Shown: positions 1 through 9,024, counted from the first letter of the stretch. The stretch is 64,000 nt of DNA from JBKEDC01 sp047975205 (GCA_047975205.1 JBKEDC010000024.1:15326-79325), one strand, 5' to 3'. Translations and numbers: made by a program. Notes: generated from the sequence alone by a model not told the origin.

Positions 1-251
1 TGTATATTGATAGTAAAAAAGTTTGGTCTGACAAAACTCCTACCAGCCTAGGATATGTAACATTGACATTTGAACCTACCGAAGGACAAACTGTAAAACT
101 AGCACTATCGGGCTCTACTAAAGAAGATGGCTCTCAATTCTCATTCGAAGAATTGGCAGGACATATCGAAGGAGCTGGGAATGAGGATAAGAAGGGCTCA
201 AACGGGGCTCTTAGGATAGTTGAAGTAGAATTTTATGAACAGGCAAAATAA
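1..251 (+). CDS. C-terminal fragment of a secreted glycoside hydrolase (partial)
   Basis: The reading frame is open from the window edge and ends in TAA at 249-251, so only about 82 C-terminal residues are seen. The segment has a beta-rich composition and ends in ALRIVEVEFYE. I associate that ending with the C-terminal discoidin-like or Ig-like domain of Bacteroidetes GH2-type glycoside hydrolases. No catalytic residues are in view, so the family is inferred from the tail and from the pectin-type genes that follow. The next gene starts 8 nt downstream, which suggests one operon. The upstream part is outside the window. Confidence 0.45.
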   Translation, partial: YIDSKKVWSDKTPTSLGYVTLTFEPTEGQTVKLALSGSTKEDGSQFSFEELAGHIEGAGNEDKKGSNGALRIVEVEFYEQAK

Positions 252-259
252 TTAATTCG

Positions 260-1583
260 ATGAAGCTATCAAATATAGCACTTGCATGTGCAATCCCTTT
301 TCTAGTAAGCTGTGAAGAAAAAATAGAACCTGATGGTATGCACTTCGATTTTGGTGCTGGCAAGGTTGAAAATGGTTACACAGGCATAGACAGCAATTCA
401 CTTTATTGCGACAGCCTCGATTATGGTATCATTCCCTTTGTAAAAGTAAGCTCAACAGGTGATTTGAAAGGCAAAACAAGTGCTGCTGATGCATTGAGCT
501 CTGAAGGAGCATTCTATTTTAAACGCAAAGTAGAAGACGGTGCCTATAAAGTATGTATCACTTTCGGTTCTAATGAAAGAGAAACCGAAGTTACAGTAAA
601 AGCAGAAGCTAGACGTCTATTTGTTCACGACCTCAAATTAGCTAAAGGCGAGTTCAAAACAGTTGAGTTCATTGTTGATGTATTCACTAGAAACATTCCT
701 AATTCTGAAAAAGGAATCATCCTTAAAGAGCGTGAGAAACCTAGCTTCAATTGGGATGAGTACTTGACCATCGAATTTAATGGCAAAGCTGTTAATGTTG
801 CATCATTAGTTATTGAAAAGAAGGATGGACTAAGACGCTTGTTCATTGCAGGAGACTCTACAGTAACCGATCAAGACAGCGAGCCTTGGGCATCGTGGGG
901 GCAAATGTTTCCATACTTCATGAACAATGACATCACGGTAGCAAACTATGCAGTGTCAGGAAGTACATTGCGTCATTATAGAGGCTCTAGACGACTTGAT
1001 AAGACATTAACCCTAATGAACGAAGGAGACTATATGATTATTGAGTTTGCTCATAACGATCAGAAGAAAAAAGGCTACGAGGCTTATGGCGATTATACGG
1101 TAGACATGAAAGACTATTGTGATAAAATTATTGCAAAAGGTGGACAGCCAATTCTTATTACTTCAACTATGCGCAGAAGGTTCGACGAAAATGACAAAGT
1201 ATACAACACCCTTGGCGATTTCCCTCAAGCAATGAGAGATTATGCAAAGAACAATAATATTCCTCTTGTTGATCTTAATCAAATGAGTGTCGAGCTATAT
1301 GAGGCGCTAGGGGAAGAAGAATCTAAGAAAGCATTGGTACACTACCCTGCAGGAACATTCCTTGGACAAACGAAAGGTTTTGCAGACAACACACACTTCA
1401 ATACCTATGGAGCCTATGAGTTAGCAATGTATTGTGGCTTCGATGAAAGCACAAAATTTGGACATTGCCAAGTATATCAAAGCGGATTTTGAAGGTTTCG
1501 ATCCAAACAAGCCAGATAATCCAGATACTTTTGTTTGGCCATTGAGCCCTGCTGTGGATATTGAAAAACCATATGGTAACTAA
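260..1583 (+). pseudogene. CE12-like rhamnogalacturonan acetylesterase lipoprotein, frameshifted near its 3' end
   Basis: SGNH-fold esterase that would remove acetyl groups from pectin. A lipoprotein signal is present (LVSC, Cys18). A beta-sandwich domain covers roughly residues 25-190. The catalytic domain shows GDST with Ser200, HND with Asn266, and DNTH with Asp376 and His379, so all key residues are intact. The frame as read stops at 1492. From about base 1427 a second frame continues the family sequence (CIVASMKAQNLDIAKYIKAD, then FVWPLSPAVD) to TAA at 1581-1583. The break is at GCA-A-TGT, which fits loss of two A residues from an A-run. The protein may remain active because the triad is upstream. 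It could also be a sequencing error. The neighbour uxuA points to pectin or uronate use. Confidence 0.8.
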
Positions 1584-1594
1584 AAAATAGATTT

Positions 1595-2671
1595 ATGAAA
1601 ATGACTTGGCGTTGGTATGGCGAGAATAATGACACGATTCCGCTTGATCATATCCGACAAATTCCCGGAGTAGAAGGGATTGTGTGGTCACTTCATGACA
1701 AAGTGGCTGGCGAGGTTTGGAAAACCGAACGTATCGAGAAAGAAGTGGCGCTTATCAAAAGTAAAGGTTTTAATGCTGATGTGGTAGAGAGTGTGAATGT
1801 GCACGATGATATCAAGATTGGTTTACCAACTCGCGATAAGTATATTGATGTTTATATTGATACCATTGAAAAATTGGCTAAAGCTGGAGTGAAGGTGATT
1901 TGCTATAACTTCATGCCTGTTTTTGATTGGACAAGAACTGACTTGTATAGAGAGCACCCTGACGGATCAAATGCTTTGTTCTATGAGAAAGACTTGATCC
2001 AAGATGATCCAAAGGCAATGGTTGATAATATTCTAAAAGAAGCTGGTGAATTGACTATGCCAGGATGGGAACCAGAGCGTTTGGCTAAACTAGATGAGTT
2101 GTTTGCGGCTTATAAGAATGTGACGCCAGAAAATCTATTCGAAAACTTAGTTTACTTTCTTGAGCGTATTCAGAAGGTGTGTATGGAGCAAGATGTGATG
2201 ATGGCTATCCATCCTGATGATCCGCCCTGGCCAATCTTCGGTTTGCCTCGTATTGTGAACTCTCGTGATAATATTCGTAAACTATTAGATGCTGTACCTA
2301 GCAAACATAACGGTTTGACTCTTTGTACAGGGTCACTAGGGTCTAACCTGTTGAATGATATCTCGTCGATGGTTAGAGAATTTCACGATCGCATTTACTT
2401 TGCACACATTCGCAATGTGAAGGTTTTTGATAATGGAGACTTTATTGAATGTTCTCACCGAGGATGTGATGGAGATGTAGATGCTTACGAGGTTTTGAAA
2501 GCTTATCACGATAACGACTTCAAAGGATATTTGCGTCCAGACCATGGTCGTCACCTTTGGGGTGAAGAGAAAGAATGTCGTCCGGGCTATGGTTTGTATG
2601 ACCGTGCTTTAGGAGTGATGTATATGTTAGGTGTTTGGGACTCTCTTACAAAACGTAAAGAAGGTAAATAA
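1595..2671 (+). CDS. uxuA: D-mannonate dehydratase
   Basis: Cytoplasmic enzyme that converts D-mannonate to 2-keto-3-deoxygluconate in glucuronate and galacturonate catabolism. The 358-residue protein begins MKMTWRWYG and carries family segments such as GVEGIVWSLHD, YNFMPVFDWTRTD, AIHPDDPPWPIFGLPRIV and DHGRHLWGE. It is somewhat shorter than the E. coli enzyme (about 394 residues). The ATG at 1595 is 11 nt after the corrected end of the esterase gene. The next frame starts with a uxuB-like N-terminus, as expected for a uxuA-uxuB pair, although a hairpin separates them. Confidence 0.95.
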   Translation: MKMTWRWYGENNDTIPLDHIRQIPGVEGIVWSLHDKVAGEVWKTERIEKEVALIKSKGFNADVVESVNVHDDIKIGLPTRDKYIDVYIDTIEKLAKAGVKVICYNFMPVFDWTRTDLYREHPDGSNALFYEKDLIQDDPKAMVDNILKEAGELTMPGWEPERLAKLDELFAAYKNVTPENLFENLVYFLERIQKVCMEQDVMMAIHPDDPPWPIFGLPRIVNSRDNIRKLLDAVPSKHNGLTLCTGSLGSNLLNDISSMVREFHDRIYFAHIRNVKVFDNGDFIECSHRGCDGDVDAYEVLKAYHDNDFKGYLRPDHGRHLWGEEKECRPGYGLYDRALGVMYMLGVWDSLTKRKEGK

Positions 2672-2697
2672 TGCAATTAAATAGATAAACTATAAAA

Positions 2698-2724
2698 GCC
2701 AGCAGCTTCTTTGAGGCTGCTGGC
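2698..2724 (+). terminator. GC-rich hairpin after uxuA
   Basis: Perfect 9-bp stem GCCAGCAGC / GCTGCTGGC around a 9-nt loop, starting 26 nt after the uxuA stop. It is followed by CTTGCTTTG rather than a clean T-run, so termination is likely but may be weak. It lies directly upstream of, and partly within, the only space available for a start signal of the next frame. Confidence 0.6.
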
Positions 2725-2730
2725 CTTGCT

Positions 2731-3858
2731 TTGCCCAAGTTTGATTTGGAGCAAACAATCAAAAACACAAACGCGAGTGCAAAGTGGATTCATTTTGGCG
2801 CTGGTAATATATTCCGAGCTTTCGTAGCCAATTGCTGCCAAACACTTTTAAATAAAGGTCTGCTAGATTCAGGAATCTTGGCAATAGAAACCTTTGATGA
2901 TGAGGTGATTTCAAAAGCATTTGCTCCATTTAATAACTTAACAGCTTTGGTGAAGGCAAAGGCGAATGGTGAGTTTGATAAGTCGATTGTTGCAAGTGTA
3001 GCAGAGGCTATTGTTTACAGGAACAATAAACAACGTGCTGTAGAAGCTTTTGTGAATCCAGAATTGCAGATGGTGAGCTTTACGGTCACGGAAAAAGGTT
3101 ATTCATTACGTGCAAGTAATGGCGAGTTCTTTCCTTTTGTGGTTGCCGATATTGAGAATGGTCCCAAAAGTGATTGTACCCACTTAGTAAGTATCGTTTG
3201 TTCACTGTTGTATGAGCGTTTCGAAGCTGGAGATTTGCCAAAGCTTAAGGAGATTTGTGCTCTGTCTAGACAGTATGGAGCATATGTTTTTCTTGATGAT
3301 GCTCATGGAGTAGGTGTTCTTAGTAAGAATGGCTACGGAACTCGTAGTCATTTTAATCTATCGGATGAAGTTGATGTAATAACAGGTACATTAAGTAAGG
3401 CTATTGGAACTATTGGAGGATATGTAGCAGATTCATCTCAGCTCATAAAATACCTAAGACACTTGTCACGCCCTAGTATATTTTCTGCATCATTACCACC
3501 CTCTGTGGTAGTCTCAGCTTCAAAGGCTATTGATGTATTCACTGAAGAGACTCAGATTATTGAGAAATTATGGAAGAACACAAAGTATGCAAGGAAAACT
3601 TTAGTCGAAAATGGTTTTGACTTGGGGCGCTCAGAGTCTCCTATCATTCCTGTAATGGTTCGGGATGATATGAAAGCAAAGATTATTGCAAGAAAGCTAT
3701 TGGAAAATGGGGTTTATATTATCCCCGCTACCTACCCTGCTGTTAAGCTAAAGGATTCAAGATTGAGGATGAATATATTTGCAACGCATACTGAGTCTGA
3801 TATAGATTATTTCTGTGAGCAATTGAATTGCATAAACAAAGAAATAGAGTTCAAATAG
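2731..3858 (+). CDS. In-frame chimera: UxuB N-terminal domain joined to C-terminal half of an alpha-oxoamine synthase
   Basis: Residues 1 to about 166 match the N-terminal Rossmann domain of fructuronate reductase UxuB (WIHFGAGNIFRAF, VSFTVTEKGYSL, HLVSIVCSLLYERFEAG). From about residue 167 (GDLPKLKEICALSRQYGAYV) the protein becomes the C-terminal half of a PLP-dependent alpha-oxoamine synthase of the KBL/BioF/SPT type. That part has LDDAHGVGVL, GTLSKAIG with PLP lysine Lys223, SRPSIFSASL and IIPVMV. Neither parent is complete: UxuB is usually about 490 residues and oxoamine synthases about 395. The only start is TTG at 2731, just after a hairpin; an in-frame stop lies at 2686 and no ATG follows it. 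It is probably a recombination product and non-functional, or an assembly junction. Confidence 0.85.
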   Translation: MPKFDLEQTIKNTNASAKWIHFGAGNIFRAFVANCCQTLLNKGLLDSGILAIETFDDEVISKAFAPFNNLTALVKAKANGEFDKSIVASVAEAIVYRNNKQRAVEAFVNPELQMVSFTVTEKGYSLRASNGEFFPFVVADIENGPKSDCTHLVSIVCSLLYERFEAGDLPKLKEICALSRQYGAYVFLDDAHGVGVLSKNGYGTRSHFNLSDEVDVITGTLSKAIGTIGGYVADSSQLIKYLRHLSRPSIFSASLPPSVVVSASKAIDVFTEETQIIEKLWKNTKYARKTLVENGFDLGRSESPIIPVMVRDDMKAKIIARKLLENGVYIIPATYPAVKLKDSRLRMNIFATHTESDIDYFCEQLNCINKEIEFK

Positions 3859-3865
3859 ATTATAG

Positions 3866-3900
3866 ACAAAATATTACGCCAAAGGGCTGTAATATTTTGT
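3866..3900 (+). terminator. Hairpin after the chimeric gene
   Basis: Perfect 12-bp inverted repeat ACAAAATATTAC / GTAATATTTTGT with an 11-nt loop, starting 7 nt after the chimera stop codon and followed by AGTTTTTG. It separates the chimera from the TetR gene. Confidence 0.65.
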
Positions 3901-3945
3901 AGTTTTTGACTGTAAGCTTATTGTTTAAATCGGGAATCAAGACAT

Positions 3946-4653
3946 ATGATAAGTAAAAGAGAAAGCAATGCAATAAAGGCTAGGATGGATTTGCTTAATG
4001 CTGTTGGTTTGGCCTTGCAAAAACATGGCTTCGCAAAACTAGGAATTAATACTGTGGCTGCTGAGGCTAAAATGGATAAAACCGCTATATACAGGTATTA
4101 TTCAAACTTCGAAGATTTGCTACGGGCATATATCGACCAGCAAGAATTTTGGCTGAAGTCTTTAAAGGAATATGGCAATAGGGAAATTGATGACATGAAT
4201 AAGCTTGCCAAAATATTCATTAGGGAGCAAGTAGAAGACTTGATGGCAAGTGAGGAATTTCGTCAATTAATTTTATGGGAATTGGCAGACAAAGAAGGAA
4301 TAGCTACTCTAATAACGGCTAAGCGTGAAATGTATTCTAAAAACATACTAGAGCAAAGCAAAACCATCCTTGATAATTGCGGAATAAATTTCAACTTCAT
4401 TTTATCCATTATACTTGGTGGTTTGTATTATGTAACCATTCATAAAGATAAATATCCATTCTGTGAAGTTGATCTTACTCAAAAAAAGCATAAAGATGAA
4501 TTAATCAGAACACTTGACTGGTTAATTGATTTGCTATTCGAAACAAATAAGCAAGTTGGCGAGGTTGAGAAGATAGCATTAAGACTTCGTAGTAAGGGAA
4601 TGACTAGAGATGAAATAATGGAGATAACCAATGTTGATATTGATCAATACTGA
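3946..4653 (+). CDS. TetR/AcrR family transcriptional regulator
   Basis: A 235-residue protein with an N-terminal helix-turn-helix over roughly residues 12-60. This region includes AVGLALQKHGFAKLGINTVA and MDKTAIYRYYSNFEDLLRAY, which is typical of TetR DNA-binding domains. The remainder is helical, as expected for the ligand and dimer domain. The C-terminal 30 residues (RLRSKGMTRDEIMEITNVDI) look like an added short helical element. Its targets are unknown; it is flanked by terminators on both sides and so is probably transcribed alone. Confidence 0.85.
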   Translation: MISKRESNAIKARMDLLNAVGLALQKHGFAKLGINTVAAEAKMDKTAIYRYYSNFEDLLRAYIDQQEFWLKSLKEYGNREIDDMNKLAKIFIREQVEDLMASEEFRQLILWELADKEGIATLITAKREMYSKNILEQSKTILDNCGINFNFILSIILGGLYYVTIHKDKYPFCEVDLTQKKHKDELIRTLDWLIDLLFETNKQVGEVEKIALRLRSKGMTRDEIMEITNVDIDQY

Positions 4654-4665
4654 ACAAGTAATTTT

Positions 4666-4696
4666 AAAAAAAGGATTCTTTCAGGATCCTTTTTTT
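4666..4696 (+). terminator. Rho-independent terminator after the TetR gene
   Basis: AAAAAAAGGAT / ATCCTTTTTTT stem with a 9-nt loop and a 7-nt T tract, 13 nt after the stop codon. It could act in both directions. Confidence 0.85.
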
Positions 4697-4876
4697 GAGA
4701 TAAATATATTTATAAGTGCGAAAACAATATTTTAATTACATTATTAAGGCTTCTTTATGAGTGTGTTAGGAATGTATAGCACTTAAATTTTACAATATAT
4801 CATTACTATTTATGATTTTTTATATCTTTAAACTGTTTTTATTTAAGATATTTTATTAGCCTTTAATTCATTTAAA

Positions 4877-6322
4877 ATGAGAAAAACATTTAGTCTATTT
4901 ATGATTGCTTGCCTGACTTTTTGGGGGTGTGAAAAGGAAACATTACAAAAAACCAATGATACACAAGTTTCTGATCTAGTTTCAAGTAGGCTCTCTTTCG
5001 ACTCTCAAGGAGATTTTGATCAAGTAATCGAATAACTTAAAAATGGTGAATCACTTAGCTTACCAACTAATTTTGTATCGCTTGATACTAGCAGAGATGT
5101 AGTGTCTGACGATGCTGTTTTAAAAAGCGGACAAACAACTTTAGAAGAAGATACTTTAATAGCAAGTGATTATTTTAGAAGTCTTTTGAATGCAGATAGA
5201 GAAATTCAGGTTGGTGATTTTATTTATAAAGTTACTGAGAATGCAACATTCTATACTAGAAAAGATAATTATTCAGGATTACTTGAATATTTAGACAAAC
5301 CCTTTGATCCATCGGATTGTAGAGAGAATAATGAATCGCAATTAAAAAGCTCCAGTGCTTTAGAGACAAATAGATATGAAAGCATCACAAACCCAGAAAT
5401 TAAAATGGTTGATACACATAGGTTAATTGATGCTGACATGATTGAACCAGACTTTGGTGGTGGAGGCGGTGGCTCCGGATCCTCAGGAAGCTCTTCTGGT
5501 TCTTCATCTACTATTCCTGAACTAAAGGATAGTGATTTTATAGTAACATCTTTCAAGGGAACTTGGGCTGGTAAACTTTGGGATTCTATTTGGGGATTTT
5601 CAAAAAGTGTAAGAAATTATTGGGATTCCAAAAATAGAATGGATGCAAAATTTTATTCGCAAGATTTTGGTGTTTACTCGGAAGCTGGAGTAAAAACAAA
5701 AACGCAATACAAAGGTTGGACAGGGATTTGGAGAAAGAAAGATGTTAGTGAAATAAGAAGTGGCTATGAAGTTCTCATCCTAGAAGAGAAATGGCCTAGT
5801 TCAGTCACGCCTGCTGCCTTTGATCCTGTTTCTACAAATTACCTACCTAAGACTAATGTAGGGCATGGTAGTTATTATGTTGTAGGGAACGGAAATACAG
5901 AATTTAAAAATGAAACACGTTTTACAGTCGATATACTAGGGTTTGACCTAGATGTAACGCAAAAAGATATAAACCGTGCCTTGTATGAAAGTTTAAAAGC
6001 AGGAGGAAAATTCTTATCTAAAGATAAAGATGAAGTTGCTGTAAGAATATTAGATCCATGGGGAGATTTACGAAAAACAACAATTTTCTGTTATAATAAA
6101 GAGAAAAAAGGTTTTAATACTGACAAAGTAACTTTTATATTTACTAATGACTTTGGTGGTATTATTGGATACACCTTTAATACAGGAGATCCAAGCTTTA
6201 ACTTTAATAATATTATTGCTAAAGGAGGAGCCCCTAAACTAAATTATAAAAATGGTACAATTCTATATGGTGTAGCGAGAAAAGACTCTGATTGGGAAGG
6301 TGTTAGATTTGAATTTAAATAA
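4877..6322 (+). pseudogene. Lipoprotein of unknown function with Gly/Ser linker, split by an in-frame stop codon
   Basis: An ATG at 4877 opens a frame with a lipoprotein signal (FMIACLTFWGC, lipobox Cys). The frame is interrupted by TAA at 5033-5035 (codon 53) and then continues in the same frame to 6322, giving 481 codons in all. There is no frame change, so one base substitution is enough to explain it. Residues about 194-211 form a Gly-rich then Ser/Gly linker, followed by a domain of about 270 residues that I do not recognise. That domain is rich in aromatic residues (TWAGKLWDSIWGF, GWTGIWRKKD). Translation of the 3' part from an internal start, such as GTG at 5102, is possible but would lack the signal. 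An outer-membrane protein gene follows after 5 nt. Confidence 0.7.
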
Positions 6323-6327
6323 CTACT

Positions 6328-6876
6328 ATGAAACAACTAATATTTATTTTACTTTTTGCCTGTTGTACTTGTACATTATTAAAGGCGCAAGATGGTCCTG
6401 ATAAAAGGATTTTTGTCAAATTCAATATTGAGTATCTTGCTGGCTTAAGCTATAATATTGAAGGGGATGAAGGTTTATTTGATTATGACTCTTTCTATGG
6501 AAAGAATCTAGAGATAGGATGTGGATATAATTTTACAAAGCAATTTAGCACTTCTTTAAATATTGGTGCGAATAGATATGAAAAATTATCCGCAAACACA
6601 TTTCCTATAACGATTCAAGCCTGTTATTATTTAAAACCTAAGCTTAATAGTTTTTTTGGGACTTTAAAAGCTGGGCCACAGATTAAATTTTCTGATGCAT
6701 CAGATAAAGGATATGTTTTGGCAGTGAACTTAGGAAGGCGTTTTAAGATTAAAAACAACTTTGCAGCTAAAGCATATGTTGGTTTTAATTATCAAAAAAC
6801 AATGGAAGAATATGTCAATATGGGAAAAGTAAATAGAAATAGCCTTGTTTTTGGCGTGGAAATACCTGTATTTTAA
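6328..6876 (+). CDS. Small outer-membrane beta-barrel protein
   Basis: A 182-residue protein with a signal peptide (KQLIFILLFACCTCTLLKAQ). Alternating-hydrophobicity strands follow (LEIGCGYNFTKQFSTSLNIG, LKAGPQIKF, FAAKAYVGFNYQ), and the C-terminus ends in aromatic phenylalanine, as in Bacteroidetes outer-membrane barrels. It starts 5 nt after the split lipoprotein gene, so the two were probably one transcription unit and perhaps one surface complex. The exact family is not recognised. Confidence 0.65.
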   Translation: MKQLIFILLFACCTCTLLKAQDGPDKRIFVKFNIEYLAGLSYNIEGDEGLFDYDSFYGKNLEIGCGYNFTKQFSTSLNIGANRYEKLSANTFPITIQACYYLKPKLNSFFGTLKAGPQIKFSDASDKGYVLAVNLGRRFKIKNNFAAKAYVGFNYQKTMEEYVNMGKVNRNSLVFGVEIPVF

Positions 6877-6940
6877 TCAGCATTTTTTATTGATAAGCAC
6901 TTCAAATATTTAACTACACATATAGTAGCAGAATTTTCCA

Positions 6941-6971
6941 CCCGGTATCAACTGTTGATGCCGGGTTTTTT
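6941..6971 (+). terminator. Rho-independent terminator
   Basis: CCCGGTATCA / TGATGCCGGG stem with one G-T pair and a short loop, followed by TTTTTT. It ends the lipoprotein and outer-membrane gene pair. Confidence 0.85.
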
Positions 6972-7075
6972 AATTACAAACTAGTATTTTATTTGTTCGT
7001 AATTGAGGATTGAATTAACTTTTAAAGAACGTTGATATTATATAACGAATTAACAGTACACCTAAATAAAATATC

Positions 7076-7528
7076 ATGAAAAGCTACCTATTAATTTTCT
7101 TTTCTTTAATCCTGTTTTTAGGTTGTTTAGATATTTCGGAAAACGAACCTGAGGTAATAATAGATCCGGAAACGTATGGGTATGTATATTACCTGGATAG
7201 AAACAGAATACAAAACAGCTGAGACATCAGATTGGCAACCCATTAATAACAGTCAGAACAATCTTTCTTTACCAATCATATCGACGAAGAAAACGGAATG
7301 CCCAATAACGGAAGAATTCGTTACATCTCTGACATAAATATCAATCTTAAAGACAACTCTGCATTTCATCGGGATATCGGTTTGTTTGAGTTCTATTATG
7401 AATCTGCGGCCCAATATGCTGATACTATAAATCTTGCTTATGAATTACTAAACGACTCGATAATGATAATAAGCGATACAACAGTAACACCTTCTATACA
7501 GATCAAATATAAAAAATACAGACAGTAA
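7076..7528 (+). pseudogene. Small lipoprotein, disrupted by two frameshifts
   Basis: The ATG at 7076 opens a lipoprotein signal (LLIFFSLILFLGC) but the frame meets TGA near 7220. Between about 7185 and 7260 a second frame reads protein-like sequence (YITWIETEYKTAETSDWQPI). After about 7262 the original frame resumes (QSFFTNHIDEENG, then RYISDININLKDNSAFHRDI) and ends at 7528. Two compensating indels explain the pattern and would restore a protein of about 150 residues. No function is recognised. The TGA truncates the protein after about 48 residues, so it is probably dead. Confidence 0.55.
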
Positions 7529-7774
7529 TTGGCAGGTTCCGTACCCAAGATCAAAGTTTCTAGATAATCCATAGAACATAGCCGAAACATCCAGTTGAGA
7601 TTGTGGAGCAGAAGAGCGTATGATTTTCTGTAACTTGCAAATTCGTATCAGAATTTTCGTATCTTTACTTCATATCAAATTCGCTCTTTGTATATTGTGC
7701 AAACGAAAGAGAAATACAGAAGCTTGCTTGTTTCTAAATCGTTACCTATTTGAAGTGTAAGTCCTGTAATTTGT
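7529..7774. other. Intergenic stretch holding a fragment fused behind the integrase gene
   Basis: No complete gene is visible. On the minus strand, from about 7810 down to about 7680, a frame different from the integrase frame stays open (LQDIENFFSPIIEQITGL and on) to a stop. This may be a piece of another gene joined at the point where the integrase homology ends. I see nothing recognisable in the rest. Confidence 0.3.
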
Positions 7775-8848
7775 TCAATTATAGGCGAAAAGAAATTCTC
7801 TATGTCTTGCAAGGTGATAGGTAAGGTTCTTATTTACAGCACACAAGTCTCCAACTTCTTTCAAATATGAGTTCATTTTTTGGTTGCTTAGTATTGGAAG
7901 AAGTTTTCCATCATCTGCTATACCCTCGTATTTCTTCAAGATAATTCTCGGAATATCTAGCAAAGGAATACTTATGATAGTATCAGTTTTTTGTCGTTTT
8001 GCCATAATCCAATCATTACCGTCAAATCCTTTTTGAATATTGTCTTTTGTTAGATTCTTTACATCAATATATGCAAGACCTGTGAAGCATGAGAAGATGA
8101 AAATATCTCGGACTTGTTCAAGTCGTTTAGTTGGAAATTGTTTTTTGAATATGCGTTCCAATTCGGCTTCTGTCAAGTAACCTCTATCTACTTTCTTGAA
8201 TTGTATCTTGAAACTGACGAATGGGTCTTTTTTAATCCATCCGTTACTCTTGGCAATGAACACAATTCTTTTAAACCTTTGCAAATGCTTTGCAGTTGAG
8301 TTGAAATTACATTCACATTGAGTTTGTAGGTAGATTGAGAACTCTTCCAAAAACATATGGTTAACTTCTCTTAAAGCCATGTCAGAAACTTTGAGCTTTC
8401 TTTTCATAAACTCCGCAACGTGTCTTCGGGTAACAATGTACTTTTTATAAGTAGCCTCAGCTTTTGAAATCCCGACCAATTTCTTATAGTCTTCATTGTG
8501 CTTGTCAAATAGCTGAAGGATAGTTTCATTGTTTGCATTCAAACCAAGAAACTCGTTCTTTACCTTATCAGAAGTAACATGGTCATCGTGGATTGTCAAT
8601 TTGTGGTAGATTTCGTGAATGCGACCTCTTATGTCTTGAAGTAATACATTCAGTTCTCTTGCAGGAGCAGTTTGTCCTGCGGCTTTCCCTAATTTTGCAT
8701 TCCACTTGTTTGGAAGAATGTGCAACTTTGTGTTGAATTGAGCAACCTGCTTGTTGATTGTAATTCTCGAAACAATAGGTACTGTTCCGTCTTTTCTTTG
8801 AGCATTTCTTTTAATGAAGAATGCTACATTAAATGTGCTTTTAATCAT
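7775..8848 (-). pseudogene. Tyrosine recombinase (integrase), C-terminally truncated
   Basis: A Bacteroidetes-type site-specific recombinase with an N-terminal arm-binding domain (about residues 1-100), a SAM-like core-binding domain (about 105-220) and the start of the catalytic domain. The Arg I box reads CFTGLAYIDVKNL, with Ala where Arg is usual; substitution at Arg I is known in CTnDOT-type integrases. The HxxR box is present as HLAR near the end. After HLARH the sequence turns to REFLFAYN and stops. The second His/Trp and the nucleophilic Tyr are therefore missing; about 50 residues are lost compared with the usual length of about 400. It cannot cut DNA as it stands. It lies about 320 bp from the 3' end of tRNA-Val, a usual place for an integrase. 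Confidence 0.8.
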
Positions 8849-8953
8849 GGCATCTTTTTTTAATTATTAATCTCTTTGAAGTTTCTGCGATTTTGCATTT
8901 TTCTTAATCACAAAACTATCAACTTTCAATTGAAAAGATGTCATTTTAAACCA

Positions 8954-8986
8954 GCCAATTTCAGCCACTTACACGCCAATTTCAGC
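8954..8986. repeat. 12-bp direct repeats 21 bp apart
   Basis: GCCAATTTCAGC occurs at 8954-8965 and 8975-8986, a period of 21 bp or two helical turns. Such spacing suits protein binding on one face of DNA, for example integrase arm sites. Confidence 0.5.
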
Positions 8987-8995
8987 AAAATCTGT

Positions 8996-9024
8996 GACCT
9001 ATTTTGCGTGTCTAAAAATAGGTC
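8996..9024. repeat. Inverted repeat in the integrase-tRNA spacer
   Basis: GACCTATTTT and its near-complement AAAAATAGGTC flank a loop of about 8 nt. It may be an integrase or excisionase site; its role is not shown by the sequence. Confidence 0.45.
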
